Shown piece after piece: positions 22,918 through 37,157 of a DNA stretch of 64,000 bases. Every line of letters starts with the position of its first letter. The first letter of the stretch is position 1. The DNA comes from Phoenix dactylifera (taxonomy: Eukaryota; Streptophyta; Magnoliopsida; Arecales; Arecaceae): positions 21,731,646-21,795,645 of the forward strand of contig NC_052399.1 of NCBI RefSeq assembly GCF_009389715.1. Direction: 5' to 3'. The notes beneath the pieces are model-generated. The model had not been told where the DNA came from and did not search any database. It saw only the letters and a program-made list of their open reading frames with translations. Made by a program: the position numbers and the translations under genes.

Positions 22918-25900
22918 ATGGATCTCTCATTCATCCATTCCATTCTCAGGGCGCTTTGGCTAATGCATGCCGTCCTTCTTCTACCAAGCTATGCCACCTC
23001 ACCTGCCTCCCGTTCTTCAACTTCCACCACCACCATCTTAGAAGGGAACAGGAGTGCTGCCGATCGTCTTGCCCTGCTCTCCTTCAAGTCCATGATCTCA
23101 AATGATCCATCCCAAGCCTTGGCCTCATGGAATGACTCCGTTCCTATCTGCCATTGGCAAGGGGTGGCATGCGGCCGTCGCCACCCCGAAAGGGTCGCTG
23201 CCTTGAGACTCGAGGCCCTGAACCTACTGGGCTCCATATCACCCTCCTTAGCCAACCTCACCTTCCTCCAGAGGCTCCATCTCCCCAACAACCTCCTCCA
23301 TGGCCGCATCCCGCCGGAGCTTGGCAATCTACCCCGTCTACGTTATCTCAATTTCAGCGGAAACTCCCTCGAAGGCGGAATTCCGCCCGCTCTTTCTCGC
23401 TGTCCTCGTCTCCAAGAACTCATTCTTGGGAACAACATGCTTCAAGGGGAGATTCCGTCTGCTCTAAGCCAATGTCGAGAACTCCAAATCCTGAGCCTAC
23501 GCCGCAACTTTCTCACGGGGAGCATCCCTGATGAGCTTGCCTCCCTCTCGAAGCTCACCTACCTCGACCTCCGCGGCAACAACCTCACAGGCAGCATCCC
23601 TCCTTCCTTGGAGAACCTCTCCTCTCTCATCGACCTCGACGTCAACACCAACTCCCTTTCAGGCATCATCCCCTCCTCCTTGGGTCAGCTCTCATCCCTC
23701 GTCTTTCTTCTTCTACAATATAACAACCTCGTGGGCACCATCCCTTCTTCTCTTGGAAAACTCTCCTCTCTTCAGTACCTGGACCTATCGCATAACAATC
23801 TAGATGGAGACATCTCACCTTCGCTAGGAAACCTCTCCTCTCTTCTCGATCTGAACCTATCGTATAACAATCTAACTGGAAGCATCCCACCCTCGTTAGG
23901 GAACCTCTCCTCTCTCACCGAGATGGACCTCAGCATCAACACCCTCTCAGGAGAAATCCCTCCTTCCCTTGGACTCCTGCCTTCAGTCATCGCTCTCTAT
24001 CTCTCGGGAAACGCACTATCTGGAGGCATCCCACCTTCATTCGGGTCCTCCAGTTCTCTCACTCTCACAGCTATCGGGCTATCGCATAACAAGTTGTCGG
24101 GCAGGATTCCTTCCTCCTTCTACAACCTCTCGAGCCTCACCATCCTTGGTGTCGCTGATAACGAGCTCATCGGCACTCTTCCACCTGACTTGGGCCGCTC
24201 TCTTCCTAATCTCCAGTCACTCCTCATGTACTTCAACCAATTTCACGGGCCCATCCCCGCGTCGCTCGCCAATGCATCAGGCCTCCAAGACATCGAGCTC
24301 ACAGGAAATAACTTCACCGGAACGATCCCCACGAGCCTGGGTGCCCTGCCGGAGCTATACTGGCTGAGTCTGGACAGGAATCAACTAGAAGCCGGAGATA
24401 CCCATGGCTGGAGCTTCCTCACTTCCTTGACGAACTGCAGCAACCTACAGGTGCTGCAGCTTGACGACAACAGGCTCCGAGGCACGCTGCCCAGCTCCAT
24501 CGCAAACCTCTCCACCACCCTCCAATGGCTGGTTCTGGGAGGGAACCAAATATCAGGCAGCCTTCCTTCCGATATCGGGAAATTCTTCAACCTGACTCTC
24601 CTCGACCTGGGCCGGAGCCACCTCACCGGCAGTATTCCTGACTCCGTTGGAGAACTCCGGAGCTTACAAAGACTTTACCTGTCTAATAACAAGTTGTCAG
24701 GTCCGATTCCCACCTCCATCGGCAACCTGACTCAGCTGAGCGAACTTGATTTAGTAGTCAATTCTTTGACTGGTAGCATCCCTGCGACCCTGGGTAACTG
24801 TCAAGCTTTGGTTTATCTTGATCTTTCGTACAATAAGCTTACAGGCGGCATACCCAAAGAGGTTGTCAGCCTCTCCTCGCTCTCCCAGTACCTCGGCTTG
24901 TCGCATAATTCGCTCGTCGGGGCCCTGCCTTCGGAAATCGGTAGCTTGACAAATCTCCGCGGGCTGCAGTTATTTGAAAACAACTTAACTGGTGAGATTC
25001 CTAGCAGCATTGGAGAATGCCAGGTCTTGGAGTTCCTATACATGAACGGCAACCACTTCCAAGGGATCATTCCCCAATCGATGAGCAATTTGAAAGGGAT
25101 TCAAGAGTTGGATCTTTCGAGCAACAACTTGTCAGGTGGTGTCCCACGGTTTCTAGAGGACTTCAGGTTTCTGCAGCACCTGAATCTCTCCTTTAACAAT
25201 TTTGAAGGTGAGGTGCCAACTAAAGGAGTTTTTCGAAATCTGAGTGCCTTCTCGGTTGTTGGTAATGACGATCTCTGTGGTGGCGACCCAAAATTGGGGC
25301 TGAAAAAATGTTCCCCACGAACCAATAAGAGAAGAAATCGATCGGCGCCGATCAAAGCGATCATTCCAGTTGCTGCTGCACTGCTGTTTCTACTCCTGAT
25401 AATATGCTTGCTAATCATTCGTTATAGGTTATATAAATCAAGAAAGCAGGTGCCATCAGCAGCCTTGGTAGAAGAACAGCTTATCAGGGTCTCTTACTCT
25501 GACCTTCTTAAAGCAACAGATGGGTTCTCATCGGCAAATTTGATTGGTGCTGGAGGTTATGGTTCAGTGTATAAAGGAATTATGGAACTTGCCGAAGAGA
25601 GAATTGTAGCTGTGAAGGTACTCAACCTTCTGCAGAGAGGGGCTTCCAGGAGTTTTATGGCTGAATGTAATGCTTTGAGAAGTATCCGACATCGGAATCT
25701 CGTCAAGGTAATAACATCCTGTTCCAGTGTGGATTATAAAGGGGATGATTTCAAAGCTCTAGTTTTTGAGTTCATGCCTAATGGGAGTCTGGAGAACTGG
25801 TTGCACCCACAAGCAAGTGATCAAAGTCGAGAGACAAATCTAAGTCTCATCCAGAGGCTGAACATAGCCGTAGACGTTGCCTCTGCATTGGATTATCTTC

Positions 25901-26766
25901 ATCACCATGGCCCAGCCCCAATCGTTCACTGTGATCTCAAGCCAAGCAATGTTCTTCTCGATGAAGATATGACTGCTCATGTAGGCGACTTTGGGCTGGC
26001 AAGGTTTCTTACTAAAACGGTTAGCAAGGCATCTCAGAATCCATCCTCATCAATTGGAGTGAAGGGGACCATTGGGTATGTTGCTCCAGGTAAGGATCTC
26101 ATCCATGACTGCTTTCAACTTTTGTATGTTTATTTTCCTTCTTTTTTTTTTTTTTTTTATTGTAGGCAGCATCTAAGTCGTAACTTTTGTTTGCTAACCT
26201 GAATGTTTCTTTCATGCATCATATTTTTCCATATATCAGAATGTACGTAGTTGATTTCCTTCTGCATGATTCTCCTTCTGCAATTCTGAAAGGAAAGCGC
26301 ATGCTTGCTGACTTGATTTGTATTAAAATAAGTAATGCATTCTGTGGCAGAATATGGGGTGGCCAACCAAGTATCTACTGAAGGAGATGTGTACAGCTAT
26401 GGAATACTTCTGTTGGAGATGTTTACAGGGAGGAGACCGACCGAAGAGACACTGAAGGAAGGCACAGGCCTTTGTAAGTCTGTTGAGATGGCCTTTCCTG
26501 AAAGAGTCATTGATATCATAGATCCATGCCTACTCTCAGAAGAGAAAGATGGAGGAGTAAGACGAAGAACACGAGAGTTCTTGGTTTCCATGCTTAGGAT
26601 TGGCCTCTTATGCTCGAAGGAATCACCAAAGGAGCGAATGCAGATGGAAGACGTGATCAAGGAATTGCTTAAGGCCAGGGATGCATTAACAGGTGGAGAA
26701 AGGAGAAACAGAAACCGTCCTAAAGGAGAAGGTCCATCAACCGTTGATGACGATGAGTGGGTGTGA
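22918..26766 (+). CDS. LRR receptor-like Ser/Thr kinase, subfamily XII (gene 2)
   Basis: Same architecture as gene 1 with more repeats. Exon 1 is 22918-26089 and exon 2 is 26351-26766 (intron 261 nt), giving 1195 aa. Parts: signal peptide (LRALWLMHAVLLL), LRRNT starting ADRLALLSFKSMIS with WQGVACG, about 28 LRRs, cap with DDLCGGDPK, membrane helix from about residue 810, kinase with GAGGYGSVYKG (about 876), [19 protein letters not shown] (about 1003, non-RD) and DFGLARF. The start at 22918 is preferred over in-frame 22873 because its context (CTCCCAATGG) aligns with the gene 3 start. Gene 3, 2.4 kb downstream, is a close paralogue through LRRs and kinase, so the pair arose by tandem duplication. 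No disabling change is seen. Confidence 0.94.
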
Positions 26767-27079
26767 GAATAAAGAGCCAATGTGTTTTCTTTGGGATATC
26801 AAAGAGATCATGCCTTGTTGTGACGTTGTCCATCCTTTCAGTTGCCTGTGTAGACTTATGGAGAGATGGTGTAATAAAACGAAACAGTTTTCTCTCTCTT
26901 TTTTTTTGGGTGAGGGGAAAAAGGAGGAGGTGAACTACTTCCCCCAGATTTTATTATTAATTGGATTTGATATTTACGAGAATGAGATAGACAAGTAAGA
27001 TAGAAGAGGAATTAGTTACCTTTTTTTTTTTTCGTGACAACGAAGAGAGGATGCTAAGAAGTGCTTGATTGCTCTCCTT

Positions 27080-27560
27080 TGCTTTCCCGCAACTTAGGTT
27101 TCCCCATAGTTGGAAGGTATTCAGGGTGTTGTTGAGGATTGAAAGCCGCCAAGTTGTTTTCAGAGTGTTGAAATTAAGCCTCGTGGGCGGAGTATTTAGA
27201 GTCTTCAAATTCGCCAAGTTGTCCATAGATCTTGTAAATTTGTCATCCAATCTTTTATCCTAAGATGCAACTTCGAGGAGAACCAAATACTTCGAGTGAA
27301 TGGGCATTTGATGAAAAGATGCCAGAAAGCTTCTGCATTTGCACTGTACAAGGAGCATTCCGATCAAACTCCCCAGCCTTTTCTTGCTAGTATCTCATTA
27401 ATTCTCATCTAATCTGTTCTTCAAAGCAAGCCAAAAGAAGACTTTAGCTTTATAATAAGGCCATAAGATACCTCCGTGATTGATAAATTTGCAGTATGAG
27501 TTCGCAGTATAGTTTCCATTATTTGTGAACTTCCACGCAGGCACATCAGCAATTTTTGCA
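27080..27560 (-). mobile_element. LINE relic, zf-RVT region
   Basis: Read on minus, frames give WKFTNNGNYTANSYCKF, KAKVFFWLALKNRLDEN and then HLFIKCPFTRSIWFSSKLHL. These match the end of plant LINE reverse transcriptase with the zf-RVT zinc-binding region (pattern CxxC...HLFxxCPFxxxIW; here one Cys is Tyr). Stops and frame shifts separate the blocks. The RNase H end is not evident, so this is an internal relic without visible termini. Confidence 0.65.
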
Positions 27561-29060
27561 GGTCAGACCAGCTCCAACTCCTCCGTCAAAAGCTACAATT
27601 GTTCAAACTCAAGTAGAATGAGAGCAACCTGGATCATAAGGATCCTAGAAGGTTGATTAAACCATAAGTATCCTATAACTTCTAATCATAAATGTCAAAA
27701 CCATTAATATAAATTAATGGTTCCTATTCTGAGTCAACTTGTTGCTCGAAGGTTCCAAATGAGTCATTATCTATGTTAATTATTTTACTAATAACAAAGG
27801 TCTTCCAAGGCCAATGCAAAGTTAATAGCACAGAAATTGGGTGGATTGGGTGGTTTGCCTGTCTTGCCTGATTAATGCATCAAGTCTCTTTTCTCTCTCT
27901 CTCTCTCTGTTCCTTTTTTTTTTTTTTTTGATAAGATGGATGAATCATATAAATTTAATATGAGTGCAACCAAAGAAGTCAGGAAACAAAAGAAGGTGGC
28001 AAAATCAAACCGCTAGTCTACAATGCTTTTCTTGATTTCTTGACAACCAAGAAACTTGGAGCAAGGTTTATTTTCCTACATCGGGAATCGATAACGCATG
28101 AACGTCGCAGGAATTTTAAAAATGGGCGAGGGATGGGGGAGAGTGGAGTTGGTCGCGATAAGGAACTGGTCGCGTCAAGAACGCAGAACAGAAAAATTCA
28201 GATATCGCTGTCACGTTAGCGTCTAAAGTCAAAACTTCTACCGATAGTTTATTAACTTTAGAATTCCGAGAGTAGCTGATGATAAGGATTTGAACGGCCA
28301 TAGGGAACTTCCGGACGAGGTACTACACTCTCTTTGCCACTGATGAAATGAGAAGGTATCCGTGCTAAGATATTCGGCGATCCGGATACTGAAAAAAAGA
28401 AAAAAAAATCTATTTTTTGATTTTTTAAATAAAATGACTGCTTTGGGACTCCCACCTTGCAGCCTTGCAGCCTAAAATCAAGCAAATCCCAAATCTTTCA
28501 TCATTGCACCAAGCAATGATCTCTCATAAAATAGTCAACTAAAACAAATCCTGAAGCGTAGACTCTAGAGTATTTGTCTTGTAGTGGAGGAAAAATTACA
28601 TCTTTCTTGGATAATACGAATGGCCTACTATGTGGGCTCTACATAGACGCCATTCACCATTCCACATAAAAGCCATTCATATTGCATACTCGGGTTCGAA
28701 TTCATGTTTATTTATTTATTTTTGCTAATCAACACCACACCTGCATGCGAAACAGAAATCCCGATACGTGGCATCTTATAATCCCTAGTGTACACACAAG
28801 ACGGATGCAGCAATTCAAGGGCAGAGGTGGATATGTCACTTGCCTCACAAGTAATCCACCAAAGAATTCTTTTATATGTAAACACGGCCGCTAAGCAAGC
28901 AAATTCAAGCAAACATATGACTCCAGCTCCACATAAACAACGACCCATTTCTTTATGTCTTTATATCCTCGGTCCTCTCTGTTGAGCTCTGATTCCTCGT
29001 TTTAGAATTAATTTAAAAGAAAAGAAAACAAAAAATAAGAGTTAGGTAACTTCTTTGGTT
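27561..29060. other. Intergenic DNA between kinase genes 2 and 3
   Basis: Mostly AT-rich DNA with a TC repeat near 27892-27909 and T-runs. No gene is supported. The last few hundred bases are presumed promoter of gene 3. Confidence 0.45.
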
Positions 29061-29067
29061 TATTTAA
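29061..29067 (+). promoter_or_regulatory. Candidate TATA box of LRR kinase 3
   Basis: TATTTAA lies 63 bp before the ATG at 29124, a spacing that matches the equivalent site in gene 2. Confidence 0.4.
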
Positions 29068-29123
29068 GGTTCCCCTTCCCTCCATATGATAACCTGGATA
29101 TCCTAGAAACTGCAATCCTCCCA

Positions 29124-32100
29124 ATGGCGCTTGTTTGTGATCACTTCTTCCTGAGACAAACTTGGCTGCCTTCTTTGATCATCCATGCTGCCTTTCTCCT
29201 CCCATGCAAAGCTGCCATCTCTCCACCCTCCAATTCCCCAACCACCATTGCCGCCTTAGGAAAGCTTAACAATGTCACCGACCGGCTCGCCCTCCTCTCT
29301 TTCAAGTCCATGATCTCCAATGACCCATTCCAAGCCTTGGCCTTGTGGAACGACTCCACACCTACATGCCAATGGCAAGGGGTGGCATGTAGTCGACGCC
29401 ACCCCGAGAGAGTCACAGCACTGAACCTCGACTCCCTGGACTTAATGGGCACCATATCACCCTCCTTAGCCAACCTCACCTTTCTCCAAAGGCTCCACCT
29501 CCCAGGGAACCAACTCCATGGCCACCTTCCATCTGAGTTTGGCAGTTTGTCTCGCCTACGATATCTAAATTTGAGCATGAACTCCCTTGAAGGAGGGATT
29601 CCACCCGCTCTGTCTCAGTGCCGTTTTCTCGAGGTTCTCAGTTTAGGGAATAACAAGCTCCAAGGAGAGATTCCTTTCAACCTCAGCCAATGTCGACGTC
29701 TCCAAATCCTTAGCCTACGCAGCAACTTTCTAGCAGGAAGCATCCCCGGCGAGCTCGGCTCTCTTTCGGAGCTCACCTTTCTCGACCTGCGCATCAATAA
29801 ACTCACAGGCAACATCCCTCCTTCCTTGGGGAACCTCTCCTCTCTCATCGACCTTGACGTCAATACCAACTCCCTTTCAGGTACCATTCCCTCCTCTTTG
29901 GGCCAGCTCCCATCTCTGGTCTTCCTACTTGTTCAGAGTAACAACCTTGTGGGCTGGATCCCCTCTTCTCTTGGAAAACTCTCCTCTCTTCAATACCTGA
30001 ACATGTCAAATAACAGTCTGAAAGGAGGCATACCACCTACACTGGGGAACCTCTCCTCTCTTCTGGTTCTGGACCTATCCCATAACAATCTAACCGAAGC
30101 CATCCCACCTTCACTTGGGAATCTCTCTGCTCTCACCAACATGGAACTTAGCTTCAACACCCTCTCAGGTGAGATCCCACCTACAATTGGGTCCCTCCCT
30201 TTTCTCACCAACCTTTATCTCACTGCAAACACTCTCTCTGGAGGCATCCCACCTTCATTAGGGACTCTCCCTTCTCTCAAATTTCTCGGGCTGTCGCATA
30301 ACAAATTCTCGGGCATGATTCCGTCATCCATCTACAATCTTTCGAGCCTTATTTCCCTTGGTGTGGCTGATAACCAGCTCGTCGGCACCCTCCCACCCGA
30401 CATGGGCCATGGTCTTCCCAGACTCCAGAGCCTCTTGATGTATTTCAATCAGTTCCATGGCTCGATCCCTGCATCACTAACCAATGCTTCCGGCCTCCAA
30501 GACATCGAGCTCACCGGAAACCAGTTCACCGGCACAATCCCATCAAATCTGGGGGCCTTGGGCGAACTGTATTGGCTAAATCTAGATAGAAATCAGCTAG
30601 AAGCCAGAGATGCCGACGGCTGGAGCTTCATCACCTCATTAACGAACTGCAGCAACCTACAAGTATTGGAGCTTGACAATAATGGGCTTGGAGGCACATT
30701 GCCCAGCTCCATAGTCAACCTCTCCACCACCCTTCAATGGTTGGGATTGGGAGGAAACCAGATATCAGGTACCTTGCCAAATGAAATTGGCAAGTTTGTC
30801 TACCTAAACTTTTTCGCCATGGACCGAAACCTTCTCACTGGAAGTATTCCTGCCACCATTGGAGAACTTCAGAATGTGATAATCCTTGACCTTCATGCCA
30901 ACAACTTCTCTGGCGGAATTCCATCCACCATTGGCAACCTGACTCAGCTGAACGAACTTTATCTAGGAGACAATGCCTTGAGAGGAAGCATCCCTGTGAC
31001 CTTGGGGAACTTGACAGCCTTGGGACATTTAGACCTTTCATACAATCAGCTCACTGGCAGCGTACCCAGAGAGGTTGTTAGCCTTTCCTCGCTTTCCAGA
31101 TACCTCGGCTTGTCGCATAATTCGCTCGTCGGGGCCCTCCCTTCAGAAATTGGTCGCTTGAAAAATCTCCGTGAATTACATGTTTCTGAAAACAACTTGA
31201 CAGGTGAAATTCCTAGAAGCATTGGAGAATGCCAGGTCATGGAGTATCTGTATATGGAAGGCAACCACTTCCAAGGGATCATTCCCCTATCAGCAAGCAA
31301 TTTGAAAGGTATTCAAGAATTAGATCTTTCACGCAACAACTTGTCAGGTGCCATCCCTCAATTTCTAGAGGAGTTTAGATCTCTGCGCTATTTGAATCTC
31401 TCTTTCAACAATTTTGAAGGAGAGGCGCCAACCAAAGGAGTCTTCAAAAATCTGAGTGCCATTTCAGTTGTTGGAAATGATGAGCTTTGTGGTGGTGACC
31501 CAAAATTGCAGTTGAAGCAATGCCCCCTACAAAACCGTGAGAGAAGACACAAAACTCTGCTAATCAAAGTAATCATCCCAGTTGCTGCTGTGTTACTATG
31601 CCTAGTCCTACTAATATGTTTGCTAGCTATTCGTTCTTGGTTCGATGGTTCAAGAAAGAAATCTCCACCAAACACCCTCTTGGAAGACCAACATGTCAGG
31701 ATCTCTTACTCTCAGCTGCTTAAAGCAACTGATGGATTCTCTGCAGCAAATTTGATTGGGACTGGAAGTTACGGCTCAGTGTACAAAGGGATTATCGATT
31801 TCGGTGAAGAAAAGATTGTGGCTGTCAAGGTACTAAACCTTCTACAGCGAGGAGCATCTAGGAGTTTCACAGCTGAATGCAATGCCTTGAGAAGTACCCG
31901 ACATCGAAATCTCCTCAAAGTAATAACATCCTGTTCCAGTGTGGATTATAAAGGGAATGATTTCAAAGCTATAGTCTATGAGTTCATGCCTAATGGGAGC
32001 CTAGAGAAGTGGTTGCATTCAGAAGAAGGTGATCAAAGTCGAGAGAGAAATCTGAGCCTCATCCAGAGGTTGAACATAGCCATAGATGTAGCTTCTGCAT

Positions 32101-33120
32101 TGGATTATCTTCATCATGATGGCCCAACTCCAATCGTTCATTGTGATCTCAAGCCAAGTAATGTTCTTCTCGATAACAACATGACTGCTCATGTGGGTGA
32201 CTTCGGGCTGGCCAGGTTTCTTACTAAAACTGTTAGTAAGTCATCTCAGAATTCATCCATATCAATTGGACTGAAGGGGACAATTGGGTATGTTGCTCCA
32301 GGTGAGGATTTAATGCATTCCTTCCTTCAAGTTTGACATGCTGGTCTTCCAAAATCATGAGTTCTCTAACATAGGCAATATGCTAATTGAACTTATAAAG
32401 CATTGAATCAATATAGCTCAAGCTTTTTCTAAAATTTTGATACAACTTCAATTGATGTTCAAAACTAGCACTATGATGATCCAATCATAAATGATTAGTT
32501 TTACAAGCTCAAACTGAATCTTCAATACCAAAATATTATTTTTATGCATCAATTTTCTAAATACAAATTCAGAATATAATTACTTTCCCTTGCCTGATTC
32601 TGTATTATAATAAAATAAAACACAAGCATACTGATATAGTTTGTGTTAAAATATAAATTCCATGGCAGAGTATGGGGTAGCCAACCAAGTCTCTATTGAA
32701 GGAGATGTTTACAGTTATGGAATACTTCTGCTAGAGATGTTTACTGGGAAGAGACCAACTGATGAGACATTGAAAGAAGGCCTAGGCCTTCATAGGTTTC
32801 TTGAAATGGCCTTCCCTGAAAGAGTCATGGATATTGCAGATCCACGCCTGCTATCAGAAGAGAGTGACGGAGAAGCCAATGATAGAATTCAGGATGCTGG
32901 TAGTATAAGTACACAGGAGTGCTTGGTTTCTGTTCTTGGAATTGGCCTCTTGTGCTCCAAGGAATCACCAAGGGAACGGATGCAGATGGCAGATGTGATA
33001 AAGGAATTGCTTGTGACTAGAGATGCACTAACTGAAGCAGGAACTTATGGGGATAGGAGACGCAGAGACCGTTTTAATGGCGAAGGCCCATCAACCATTG
33101 ACAACAATGGAATGAAGTAG
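29124..33120 (+). CDS. LRR receptor-like Ser/Thr kinase, subfamily XII (gene 3)
   Basis: Close paralogue of gene 2. Exon 1 is 29124-32301 and exon 2 is 32669-33120 (intron 367 nt), giving 1209 aa. Start MALVCDHFF leads into a hydrophobic signal. LRRNT begins TDRLALLSFKSMIS with WQGVACS, followed by about 28 LRRs, cap with DELCGGDPK, membrane helix from about residue 813, kinase with GTGSYGSVYKG (about 878), [19 protein letters not shown] (about 1004, HCD so non-RD) and DFGLARF. Exon 2 resumes EYGVANQVS and ends in a basic tail (GDRRRRDRF). The frame is open upstream of 29124 but without an ATG. It looks intact. Ligand is unknown; a role in pattern recognition is inferred from the subfamily. 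Confidence 0.94.
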
Positions 33121-34010
33121 AAATAAATAACCAATACATTTTCTTTGATAATTGAAGAGGTCATATATAATTGTCTATGACTGTCACCTATGTAACTTTT
33201 ATTCTTGATTCTGCAATTAAAATTTCAAATAAGCTGGATGGATTTTATGCCTAGGAGAAGAGATATCAGAGAACCATTTGCTTAATCTGAGATGCAATGT
33301 TTGTACTCTTGCACTCTTCATATTTATCATTAACATTATATTACATAGTTATAGACTTATAGTGTTTTGGTAACTAACATATTATCATATTTAAGTTCAC
33401 AGTTAATTATAAATTTACTACGGGTGTATTTGTCAGCCAACTAGGTGTACTGAGTTCATTTCCTGCATATGTCTTGCACCACTTTTAACTTTCAAAGGGT
33501 TTTTTTCTTGTTTTCAAGTTAGTGTGCTTCCAAAGGAGAGGGGAACAAATAATTCACATGAAATAGGAAAAGATATGCCATCACAAGAATTTTGATGATA
33601 CGGAGCATAATTTTGAAAGAATGACCTTCATTAATTGGTCAAATAAACAAGTTCATGTCTCTAAAAGGTGGTTAATTTCATCTATGAGGAGAAACGGGGA
33701 AAAAAACAATACAAGGACTTGATGATTTTTAGCATCTTTCAAAATTAAGGTTCACCTGGAGATGGCTTTCACAAACTGGTTTAGTGAACTAAACATGCAC
33801 ATGGCATTACCCAACAACGAAGGTTCCTTCTCAAATTTCTCAGAGACCTTTCAAACATAAGCTGCATATGATGGATATGAAAGAAAAAGAGATGAATAAA
33901 CAGAAAGTGGGCACATTCAATACAAACCACATAGGAAAGTGTAGACACATTTCATATGGGACCTTAGTTTTTGCAAATTATTAAATAAGAGGAATTGAAT
34001 AGAAAGAAGT
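33121..34010. other. Intergenic DNA between kinase 3 and DUF1995 relic
   Basis: 3' flanks of two convergent genes; AT-rich, with no recognisable gene or element. Confidence 0.45.
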
Positions 34011-36831
34011 TCAAAAATATGTAGTGCCAGAAGCTAACCTCAGTATCTTATCATCAGGACAGATAGGCTGTTCTTTAGCTAGCAAATATCTATTTGGCCT
34101 ATTTACATCATCATAGAACACTTTCCACAAATCTGCCAAGCAAATCAGACAACCAAATGATGTTAGCTGAAATCCATACAATCTGCTCAACTTGATCTAC
34201 TTAAATAGGACAAGCTGAGTATATGATTTTGCTCACCCTGGATGGCATCTAAGAATTGCACCAGATGGCAACAGTCTCATCGAGTAAACAACAGTAAGTG
34301 CCGCATGTCCAAGGCAGAATGTTTAGCACCTGAGAAGACAAAGCTAAAGAACAAGTAGAAGATGACGCTAATGATTGATTAACTACTGCAGCCTATCAAC
34401 AAAGTCAAAGCATACGTATGTATAATTTAGAAGTTTCCCAGACAAACTGCTCAAGGATAACCCCTTTTTCTTTGTTTGTTAGGTTGGATTTGATTTTAGG
34501 ACAGGGCATAAACTGAAGAGTAGTGAGAGCTGAAGCTGAAAGATCTCCTTCATGTCATAGTCATAACTGACATCTTTTCAAATGTCAGCAATCAAACTGT
34601 GTGGACAACTCCACTAAAATAAAGGTCATAGCCTACCATGCCATCAATGGCAAACGTATCCAAAATTTCTTCTTTGAAAGTGAAATTTCAACAGCTAAGG
34701 ATTACTAATTGAGATAGTTTTTTAATTAGAACTTGCGAGATAATATTGAGCAAGTTTTGGATAATTTTCTTGATCTAAACAAATTGTTCAAATATCAACA
34801 GAATTAGAAAGAAAAAAAGAGGATCAATTTTCAAGTCTTGCTATTAAACAAGATTATTTGTTTAATGCCTAACTTTTTGCTTTTGTCATGCTTCTAGGAA
34901 GTTGTCCTCAAGTCAATTCAAGCCTCGGCAAGTTCCTAGTTTAGCATGCAGACTTAGCATCGGAAAAATAGTACCCATGCCATATGAAGTAGCTAAAAGA
35001 GTATACCAAGTTTGATCTGAAAACACACTTTAGGACTGCATGGATTTTTAGCATGTCTTGATAAGTAGCTTCTTGGGTCTGATATTATGTTGATGGAATA
35101 TTCTTACCAAAATTGGGTGGTTGATAACAACCATCATTTTTTAGATTCTCCATTTTACCATGTATCTTTTCTTTCTGTAATGTCCTTGCCAACAGGTGTA
35201 AATGAGTATATTGATTTCTAGACAAGATTTTCTAGGCATTGAATTAGTGACTGAGCAAGTGCTAGGCATAATATGATATGATACAATATGCAAAATCCTA
35301 GGCCGAACGTTAAATCTCGCAAAGCTTAACGATGTGAAAAAGAAGACCAAGGGAAAGAGATCCATGCAAGTTCTAAATCTTATTAAATATTAAATTATGA
35401 CTTCTAGCCTATATCCTCTATAGATCCATACACATGGCAGTAGAGGGATATTAAGTATGCCATGAGTTAAGGAACACGATCACCTTAAGAAGTATTTATG
35501 CAACTTGCGGACATAAAATCCAACTCCAACATCTTCACTGACAAGGCATGGCTTCCACAATATAAGAGGTCTTGGCTAATTAAAAAAAAAAATTACTCAA
35601 GAAGGCTATGTAACAAGAAGGATTAACTTGGCATGTAAAACTGCACTGCTTAAAGTACCATAAATATGCCTCAGGATACTACATAAGTTCAATTTGATTT
35701 TTTTAATAAGGATGAAGCTTCATTTCACAGTATTAAGCAACAAAGGAAAAGGTGGACGACTAACTTAAGGTTGATAGCATATCATAAAAGAAAAGCTAAA
35801 CTTACATAACGGATCCTAATTCAAATAGATGGCAAAGGAACATTGATAAAGTAGAAAATACCAGGAATAAGGCAACTTCATTATAGTTACACTTATGGTT
35901 GCTACAATGACACGTGTGATGCATGTGATAGGATTTAGCCTCATAGATTGGACTGGTGGAAACGCAGAGCTTCACAAGCACTCCACTCTAGAGTTTGGGC
36001 TATACAGTAGAATAGATATACAACATTACGTGTCTCTCACATATTAAATATTACGTATGTTAAAACCCAAATAAGTTAAATCTTCCAGAAATTTCAAGGT
36101 TACCTTTAGGGTACAAAAAAAATTTAAATAAACTTCATAGCCAGTATAGCTGTCTATAGGAAATAATAATAGATATAGTATTAGTATTGCAAAGATGTAT
36201 AACTCACCTAAATTGTGTTCAGAAAAAGAGTATTCAAAACAAACATGTAAATAATGTCAAGGTCCAGTTTCTAAAATACAAAAAACTTGTAACTGTTGCT
36301 TTTCTTTGAGAAATAAGTTCTGCTAAAGAAGAGCCTATCTGAAAGCACACATTTTATCACTAGAATTAGAATTAATCTTTCGGCATGCAATGCCAGTCTT
36401 TAACTGTACCAGTAAAAAAAGAAAAACTTTGGAGTTTTCATTTAAGATGTAAATCACATAATGGAACATCTGACAGAATATTTTTCTTTGAAAAGGAAGT
36501 CACACACAGGGTCATCTGAAAGACGAGCTGCAATCTGTTCCAATATTTCAACATCTGATAATCAGGACCTATCATAACTATAACTTCAACTTCATCATCT
36601 GCAGGCTTCAGGTCACTTAAGCTGCACGATAAGTTAAAAGAGAACTGAAAAATACAAATAGAAAGATCTATGAATAACAAACTCTCCAACCATCACAGCC
36701 ACCAGCAGACCAGTAAATGGTAACTACAAGATACGAATGTAGTTTTTTTTTTTTTGGTGAAATAGGATTGTAGATTTTTTTATGCTAGGATTGCAAGATG
36801 ATAGCAGAATGCAGCATAAGTGCATAGCAGA

Positions 36832-37157
36832 AGCCAAAGATATGCTTAAGTTTCTCATAGTTATCACTGTAATAGTTGAGAGTCATGAGATTTGCCTATT
36901 TGACTAATAATTTGTTTATTAGAGTTGAATGTTCTTCCTTTGCCAAACCTTGCCTTTTTCTCCTCTTCACCTAGACACTTTCCAAGTCTACGATAGCCAA
37001 AGATATGCTTAAGTTTCTCATATTTATCACTGTATTAATTGAGGGTCATGAGATTTGGCTATTTGACTACTAATTTGTTTCTTAGAGTTGAATGTTCTTC
37101 CTTTTGCCAAACCTTGTCTTTTTCTCCTCTTCACCTAGACGCTTTCCAAGTCTAGGA
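36832..37157. repeat. 163-bp tandem duplication
   Basis: Two adjacent copies (36832-36994 and 36995-37157) each run from AGCCAAAGATATGCTTAAG to CTTTCCAAGTCTA. They differ at only about ten positions, so the duplication is fairly recent. It lies in an intron of the DUF1995 relic. Confidence 0.85.
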
